Source: an uncultured Ruminococcus sp. (GTDB lineage Bacteria; Bacillota; Clostridia; Oscillospirales; CAG-272). Taken from it: 10,983 nt of DNA. Each line of letters begins with the position of its first letter. The stretch's first letter is position 1. The stretch covers positions 1 through 10,983 of the forward strand of contig CACZSA010000253.1 of assembly GCA_902783705.1 (NCBI GenBank). The letters are read 5' to 3'. The position numbers were made by a program, and so were the translations under genes. Shown here piece after piece: positions 6,993 to 10,983 of this stretch. The notes beneath the pieces were generated by a model. The model worked only from the letters and a program-made list of their open reading frames with translations. It had not been told where the DNA came from and searched no databases.

Positions 6993-7475
6993 TCAATCCT
7001 CGCCCATCATTTCCTCGACCTCCGCCGGGGTCAGGATGTGGACGACGTTGTCGGTGAAGAGATGCCCGTCGAGGTGGTCGATCTCATGGCAGAGGCACCG
7101 GGCGTTCAGCCCTTCGCCCTCGACCTCGAACTCCTCGCCGTTCCGGTTCAAGGCCTTCACCTTCACCCACTCGGGGCGCTTGGTGATGCCCCAGACGTCC
7201 GGGACGGAGAGGCAGCCTTCGACCTCCTCCTGCTCGCCCTCGGTCTCGAGGATCTCCGGGTTGATGAGCTCGACGATCTCCTCGCCGAGGTCCACGAGCG
7301 CGATGCGGCGGAGAATCCCCACCTGCGGCGCGGCCAGTCCGGCTCCGTTCGCCTCGATCAGGGTCTCCCGCATGTCGTCGAGGAGCGTGAGGATGCGCGG
7401 CGTGATCTCCGTGACGGGCCGGCATCTCTTCCGGAGGAGCGGATCGCCTTCTTTTACTATATTCAGTATTGCCAT
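6993..7475 (-). CDS. def: Peptide deformylase
   Basis: Def removes the formyl group from the N-terminal methionine of nascent proteins at the ribosome exit. It has 160 residues. All three signature motifs are intact: GAGLAAPQVG at 44-53 (Gln51), EGCLSVP at 86-92 (Cys88, metal ligand), and HEIDHLDG at 130-137 (His130 and His134 as metal ligands, Glu131 catalytic). The C-terminus ends in an acidic, methionine-containing helix (PAEVEEMMGED). Length and motif spacing resemble the short deformylases common in Clostridia. The ATG at 7475 has AGAGGTG about 6 bases upstream and lies 19 bases after the priA stop. It is the target class of actinonin-type inhibitors. Confidence 0.97.
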   Translation of the reverse strand: MAILNIVKEGDPLLRKRCRPVTEITPRILTLLDDMRETLIEANGAGLAAPQVGILRRIALVDLGEEIVELINPEILETEGEQEEVEGCLSVPDVWGITKRPEWVKVKALNRNGEEFEVEGEGLNARCLCHEIDHLDGHLFTDNVVHILTPAEVEEMMGED

Positions 7476-7494
7476 AATGACACCTCTTTATGAT

Positions 7495-10107
7495 TTAAAC
7501 GGTACTCGGATTGAGATCGACCGACACGGTGACGCGCCGCGCGGATCTCGTCTGGACCATGCCCCCGGTAAAGCGGGACGGCCCGGCCTTGCCGAACTCG
7601 GTGAGAAGCTCCGCGAGAAACGCGCGCATGCGCTTCGTCAGGCGGCATTTGAGCACGAGCCGCATCCGGCAGGTGTTCTGGACCCGGTAGACGGGCGCCT
7701 CGAACGGACCGTAGAGCATGAGCGGCAGGTCGCGGAAATCGAGCCGGGTCAGCTCGATCACGCGCTCGTACATCCGCGTCGTGACCAGTCCGAGATACCC
7801 CTCGTCCTCGCCGGAGATCGTGATGACCGCGATGTCGCAGAAGGGCGGGAAGGTGAGCGAGCGGCGCAGTTTGATCTCGCCCTCGTAGAATTTTTCGTAG
7901 TTCTGTTCCGCCGCGAGCCGGATGACCTCGTTTCCGGGGTCGTAGGTCTGGATGACGGCGGTCCCCGGAACGTCCGCGCGTCCGGCACGTCCGATGACCT
8001 GCGTGAGCATCGCGAAGGTGCGCTCCGAGGCCCGGTAATCGTCGAGCGTGAGCGATCCGTCCGCGTTCAGAACGCCGACCGTCGCGACCTGCGGGAAATC
8101 GTGGCCCTTCGTGACCATCTGCGTCCCGAGGAGCACGTCCGCCTCGCCCCGCCGGAATTTCGCGAGGATCTCCTCGTGCGCGAATTTCGACTGCGTGGTG
8201 TCGTAGTCCATCCGCAGAACGCGCAGATCCGGGAACATCGAGACGACGTCGTCCTCGGCCTTCTGCGTCCCCGCGCCCATGAACATGAAGTGCTCGTGAC
8301 CGCACGCCGGGCACTTCTCAGGCACCTTCGCGCGGTGTCCGCAGAAGTGGCAGACGAGCAGTCCGTTCTCGCGCCGGTTCTCCTCGTACCGCTCGTCGGT
8401 CTTGTCGATCCGGTTCAGGCGGGAGCGGAGGGCGTGATAGGTCAGGGTCACCGAGCAGTTCGGGCATTTGACGCTCTTGCCGCAGGATCTGCAGGCGACG
8501 TAATTGTTGTAGCCGCGGCGGTTGAGGAAGAGGATCGACTGATGGCCCGCCGCCTTGTCCTCCCGCAGCTTCTCCGCGAGGAGCGAGCCCACGGGGGAGA
8601 GATTGCCACGCGCCGTCTCGCCGCGCATGTCGTAGATCTCGACCGATGGCAGGGCTGCGCCGTTGTAGCGCTCCTTCAGCTCGACGAGACGGTAGACGCC
8701 CGTCTTCGCCTTGTAATAGCTCGTGACGGACGGCGTCGCCGAGGAGAGCAGCATCACCGCGCCGTGCTCCCGGCACCGCCAGCGCGCGATGTCGTGGGCG
8801 TGGTACTTCGGGTCGGCGTCGGATTTGTAGGTGTATTCCTGTTCCTCGTCGATGACGATCAGGCCGAGGTTCTTCACGGGCGCGAACACCGCCGAACGGG
8901 TCCCGATCACGACGTCGGCGAGTCCTTCCCGGATGCGCCTCCACGCGTCGTAGCGCTCCCCGGCGGAGAGGCCCGAATGGATCACCGCGATCCGGTCGCC
9001 GAACCGCCGGAGGAAGATCCCCACGGTCTGCGGCGTCAGGGCGATCTCCGGCACGAGCATGATCGCGCCCCGCCCGTCCTCGAGCACGCGGTCGATCGCC
9101 GCGAGGATGACGTTCGTCTTGCCCGATCCCGTCACGCCGTGCAGAAGGGCCGCCGCAGGCTTGCCGCCCGTGAGCAGCTCTTCGATCTGCCGGTATGCCC
9201 GCTCCTGTTCGTCGGTCAGGACGGGCTTCGGCGCGGGCTCGGTCGATTCGGCCTCGGCGAGGATCGATTCGACGGTGAAGGGGTTGCGGTAATCGGTCTC
9301 CTCCGCCGCGACGAGGTATCCCTTTTCCGCGAGGGCTTTTGCCGCGTTGTGACCGGAGGCCTGGGTCAGCCCCGCCGCCTCGTACAGCGCGCTCTCCTCG
9401 CGGGAGGATCCCTCCTCGGCGGCACGCCGGAGCGCGTCGAAGAGCTTTCGCTGATTCCGCCCGGTCACCTGCGCGAGCGCGGCGTCCCAGTCCTGCGGCT
9501 CCGCGAGCGATCCCGCGGGCGAGAAGATCCGCCGCACCCGTCCCGCGCTCGACGGCTTCACCTCGGTGCATTTCTCGATGATCCCGAGGGAGAGCATCGC
9601 CGCGAGGGTCTTCGTACAGTCGAAATCGACCTCGGACTGCACGGCCTGCCTCGTGAAGCGCGTCTTGTGCTCGATGAGCGACCACACGAGCCGCCCCCGT
9701 TCGCCGACCGCGCCGTGCAGGGCCTGCATCCGGCTCTTCACGCCCTCCCCGCCGTTCACGCGGTAATAGGTCACGATCTTCGAGAGCGCGTTCGGCGGGA
9801 CCACCGTCCTCAGCGCGTCCCCGAAGGTCGAGAGGGTGTATTCCTTCACAAAAAGGCACAGCCCGAGCATCTCGCCGTCGAGTACGGGTCCGTCTCCGAC
9901 GACCGACGCCACGGGCTTGGAGCCCTCGGGCGCCTCGCCGTCCCGGACCGCGGTCACGATCCCGGTCATGCGGCGGTTTCCTCTCCCGAAGGGGACCTCC
10001 GCGACGGAACCGGGGACGACGGAGTCCTCGAGCGTCGGGGGAATGTAATAGGTATAGGCCCGGTCGGCGTGGAAGGGCACGTCGAGTACGTAGATTTCGG
10101 CAATCAT
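7495..10107 (-). CDS. priA: Primosomal replication restart helicase PriA
   Basis: PriA recognises stalled forks and D-loops and, as a 3'-5' superfamily-2 helicase, helps reload the replicative helicase. The protein has 870 residues. The N-terminal 3'-DNA-binding domain covers about 1-105, followed by a winged-helix region to about 290. The helicase core holds Walker A GVTGSGKT at 324-331, LVPEIALTPQ at 351-360, HSGLS at 377-381, GTRSAVFAP at 402-410, motif II DEEQ at 420-423, SSATPS at 455-460, GTQMVTKGHDFP at 661-672 and QVIGRAGR at 703-710. Eight cysteines (539, 542, 548, 551, 586, 589, 599, 602) form two zinc sites inside the second lobe. Between Cys551 and Cys586 there is a charged insertion of about 20 residues (about 560-581). 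Motif II reads DEEQ where E. coli and Bacillus have DEEH. The ATG at 10107 has GGAAAGGA ending 11 bases upstream, a slightly long spacing. The gene follows rpoZ by 61 bases with no coaBC between. Confidence 0.97.
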   Translation of the reverse strand: MIAEIYVLDVPFHADRAYTYYIPPTLEDSVVPGSVAEVPFGRGNRRMTGIVTAVRDGEAPEGSKPVASVVGDGPVLDGEMLGLCLFVKEYTLSTFGDALRTVVPPNALSKIVTYYRVNGGEGVKSRMQALHGAVGERGRLVWSLIEHKTRFTRQAVQSEVDFDCTKTLAAMLSLGIIEKCTEVKPSSAGRVRRIFSPAGSLAEPQDWDAALAQVTGRNQRKLFDALRRAAEEGSSREESALYEAAGLTQASGHNAAKALAEKGYLVAAEETDYRNPFTVESILAEAESTEPAPKPVLTDEQERAYRQIEELLTGGKPAAALLHGVTGSGKTNVILAAIDRVLEDGRGAIMLVPEIALTPQTVGIFLRRFGDRIAVIHSGLSAGERYDAWRRIREGLADVVIGTRSAVFAPVKNLGLIVIDEEQEYTYKSDADPKYHAHDIARWRCREHGAVMLLSSATPSVTSYYKAKTGVYRLVELKERYNGAALPSVEIYDMRGETARGNLSPVGSLLAEKLREDKAAGHQSILFLNRRGYNNYVACRSCGKSVKCPNCSVTLTYHALRSRLNRIDKTDERYEENRRENGLLVCHFCGHRAKVPEKCPACGHEHFMFMGAGTQKAEDDVVSMFPDLRVLRMDYDTTQSKFAHEEILAKFRRGEADVLLGTQMVTKGHDFPQVATVGVLNADGSLTLDDYRASERTFAMLTQVIGRAGRADVPGTAVIQTYDPGNEVIRLAAEQNYEKFYEGEIKLRRSLTFPPFCDIAVITISGEDEGYLGLVTTRMYERVIELTRLDFRDLPLMLYGPFEAPVYRVQNTCRMRLVLKCRLTKRMRAFLAELLTEFGKAGPSRFTGGMVQTRSARRVTVSVDLNPSTV

Positions 10108-10168
10108 ATCAGTCCGTGTCCTTTCCGCCGCGCTCGTCCGGCTGTGCTGTCAGAATTTCAGGGATGGA
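10108..10168. other. Short gap between rpoZ and priA
   Basis: These 61 bases contain the priA ribosome site and no gene that I can see. In many Firmicutes coaBC occupies this position. No terminator hairpin with a T-run or clear promoter is visible, so priA is probably transcribed with rpoZ. Confidence 0.6.
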
Positions 10169-10609
10169 TCATTCGGCGTCGCCGGGGATCTCCGGGGCGG
10201 CTGCCTTCTTCGGGGGCGTGTTCGCGTCGAGAGCGAAGTTGTCGATCGACTCCTCGCGCTCCTCCTCGTCCGGGAATTCGCCGGGCTCCGCGAGATTGTC
10301 GGGCTGCTGGCGGGTGATGATCTTCTCCTCCCCGTCCGGCTCGATGATCTTGAAATCGCCGTTGTAGAGGCCGGAGATGGCGGTCTTGACGGCCTTTTCG
10401 TCGCGGTATTCCTTCTTGATCATGCTCGCGATGGAGCTCTTCTTCTCGGAATCCTTGCTCGACGCCGCGATCTTCTCCGCGACCTCTCTCTGCTTCGTGT
10501 ATTCGTCCGTGATGATCCGGGCGCATTTCGCGGAGGCCACGACCAGCGCGTAGCGGTTGTAGCTCGTCTTCTGGGTGTTCTGCTGCATCGTTTCGTTGTT
10601 GTTTTCCAT
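10169..10609 (-). CDS. rpoZ: DNA-directed RNA polymerase omega subunit, enlarged form
   Basis: Omega assists folding and assembly of the beta-prime subunit of RNA polymerase. The conserved core is NRYALVVASAKCARIITDEY (residues 18-37) and, after a break, DEKAVKTAISGLYNGDFKII (about 71-90), matching the omega pattern RYxLVxxxAKxAR followed by KxVxxAxxEIxxGxI. Between them lies a Lys/Ser/Glu-rich insertion of about 20-25 residues compared with the short Bacillus or E. coli proteins. After residue 90 comes a strongly acidic, probably disordered tail rich in Glu, Asp and Pro. The total of 146 residues exceeds the usual 67-90. I chose the ATG at 10609 because AAGGGA lies 8 bases upstream. An upstream in-frame TTG at 10657 would overlap gmk and add basic unconserved residues. 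The position between gmk and priA strongly supports the call. The main uncertainty is sequence divergence from well-studied omegas. Confidence 0.87.
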   Translation of the reverse strand: MENNNETMQQNTQKTSYNRYALVVASAKCARIITDEYTKQREVAEKIAASSKDSEKKSSIASMIKKEYRDEKAVKTAISGLYNGDFKIIEPDGEEKIITRQQPDNLAEPGEFPDEEEREESIDNFALDANTPPKKAAAPEIPGDAE

Positions 10610-10617
10610 GGTTCTCT

Positions 10618-10623
10618 TCCCTT
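10618..10623 (-). promoter_or_regulatory. Ribosome binding site of rpoZ (decides the start)
   Basis: AAGGGA on the minus strand lies 8 bases upstream of the ATG at 10609, in the 28-base gap after the gmk stop. It favours this ATG over the in-frame TTG at 10657. Confidence 0.65.
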
Positions 10624-10637
10624 TCTGTATCGAGCGC

Positions 10638-10983
10638 TCAAATTTCGTCGTCGTCAAAATAATCGTGGATGTAGGAGGCCATCCGGTCGGAACGCATGTG
10701 CTCCGCGCGGATGATCGAGAGGATGTCGCGGGCGCATTCCTCGGCGCGGTCGGTCTCGTTCACCGCCACATAGTCGTATTTCGGAGCTTCTTTGATCTCC
10801 TCCCGCGCGCGGCGGACTCTCGCGGCGATCACATCCTCCGCCTCGGTCCCGCGACCGCGCAGGCGTCTCTCCTGCTCCTCCCCGGAGGGCGCGATCAGCA
10901 TGACGGTCGTCGCGCGGTCTCCCATGAGCCGCTTGATCTGGCCCGCGCCGTCGACCTCGATCTCGAGCACGAGGTCCTGCCCC
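10638..10983 (-). CDS. gmk: Guanylate kinase, C-terminal part (N-terminus beyond window edge)
   Basis: Gmk phosphorylates GMP to GDP with ATP and is essential for guanine nucleotide supply. Only the last 114 residues are visible, reading in from the right edge without a start codon. The visible part begins GQDLVLEIEVDGAGQIKR, the conserved block after the GMP-binding domain. LIAPSGEEQERRLRGRGTE carries the lid-region Arg residues (RLRGRGT). It continues with RRAREEI and YDYVAVNETDRAEECARDILSIIRAE, the typical C-terminal segment. The Walker A loop lies outside the window. The protein ends in an acidic tail (YFDDDEI). The stop is 28 bases before rpoZ, the usual gmk-rpoZ pair. A GTG at 10970 is internal and not the true start. 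Confidence 0.95.
   Translation of the reverse strand, partial: GQDLVLEIEVDGAGQIKRLMGDRATTVMLIAPSGEEQERRLRGRGTEAEDVIAARVRRAREEIKEAPKYDYVAVNETDRAEECARDILSIIRAEHMRSDRMASYIHDYFDDDEI

Noticed and set aside
8318..9859. A 513-codon minus-strand frame inside priA
   Set aside because: It is an out-of-frame reading of priA with Arg/Gly/Ala-rich composition. The 870-codon frame carries the full set of helicase and zinc motifs.
7036..10317. A 1093-codon open frame on the plus strand
   Set aside because: It lies antisense to def, priA and part of rpoZ, all of which have complete family motifs. Its translation is Arg/His/Asp/Leu-rich with no recognisable domain, as expected when GC-rich codons on one strand leave few stops on the other.
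1..10983. A possible defence island, mobile element or novel system
   Set aside because: Every gene belongs to a known housekeeping family in conserved order. No integrase, transposase, repeat array, attachment site or unexplained coding gene is visible.

Overview
This window is a conserved housekeeping gene cluster from a GC-rich member of the Bacillota, most likely class Clostridia (a gut-type lineage such as Oscillospiraceae or Christensenellales relatives). The gene order gmk-rpoZ-priA-def-fmt-yugP-rsmB-rlmN-prpC-prkC is the classic Firmicutes arrangement. The zinc metallopeptidase between fmt and rsmB is typical of Clostridia. All ten genes lie on the minus strand, so transcription runs from the right end to the left end. 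The family calls rest on motifs read directly from translations. The taxonomic placement is inferred from gene order, GC content and protein features.

Right part, 10983 to about 6993: the C-terminal part of guanylate kinase (cut by the window edge), a long omega subunit of RNA polymerase, the replication restart helicase PriA and peptide deformylase. Middle part, about 6979 to 2910: methionyl-tRNA formyltransferase, a YugP-type membrane zinc peptidase with a TTG start, the 16S rRNA m5C967 methyltransferase RsmB and the radical-SAM 23S rRNA/tRNA methyltransferase RlmN. From priA to rlmN the genes are separated by no more than about 22 bases, and rsmB and rlmN overlap by 8 bases, so this looks like one translationally coupled operon. 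fmt and def form a functional pair: Fmt formylates the initiator Met-tRNA and Def removes the formyl group from new proteins. RsmB and RlmN modify the ribosome.

Left part, 2909 to 1: the run is broken by about 250 bases of AT-rich DNA. This stretch holds three short perfect inverted repeats and a TATAAT box pointing left. It is followed by a PP2C-type phosphatase (prpC/stp) and a transmembrane Ser/Thr kinase with three PASTA domains (prkC/pknB), which runs off the left end. These two form the usual antagonistic signalling pair that senses cell-wall fragments.

I found no tRNA or rRNA gene, CRISPR array, insertion sequence, prophage or defence system. Several very long open frames on the plus strand are antisense shadows of the GC-rich genes. 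The items most worth a second look are modest: the palindromes in the rlmN-prpC gap, a charged insertion in the PriA zinc domain, the enlarged omega subunit and the TTG start of the peptidase.
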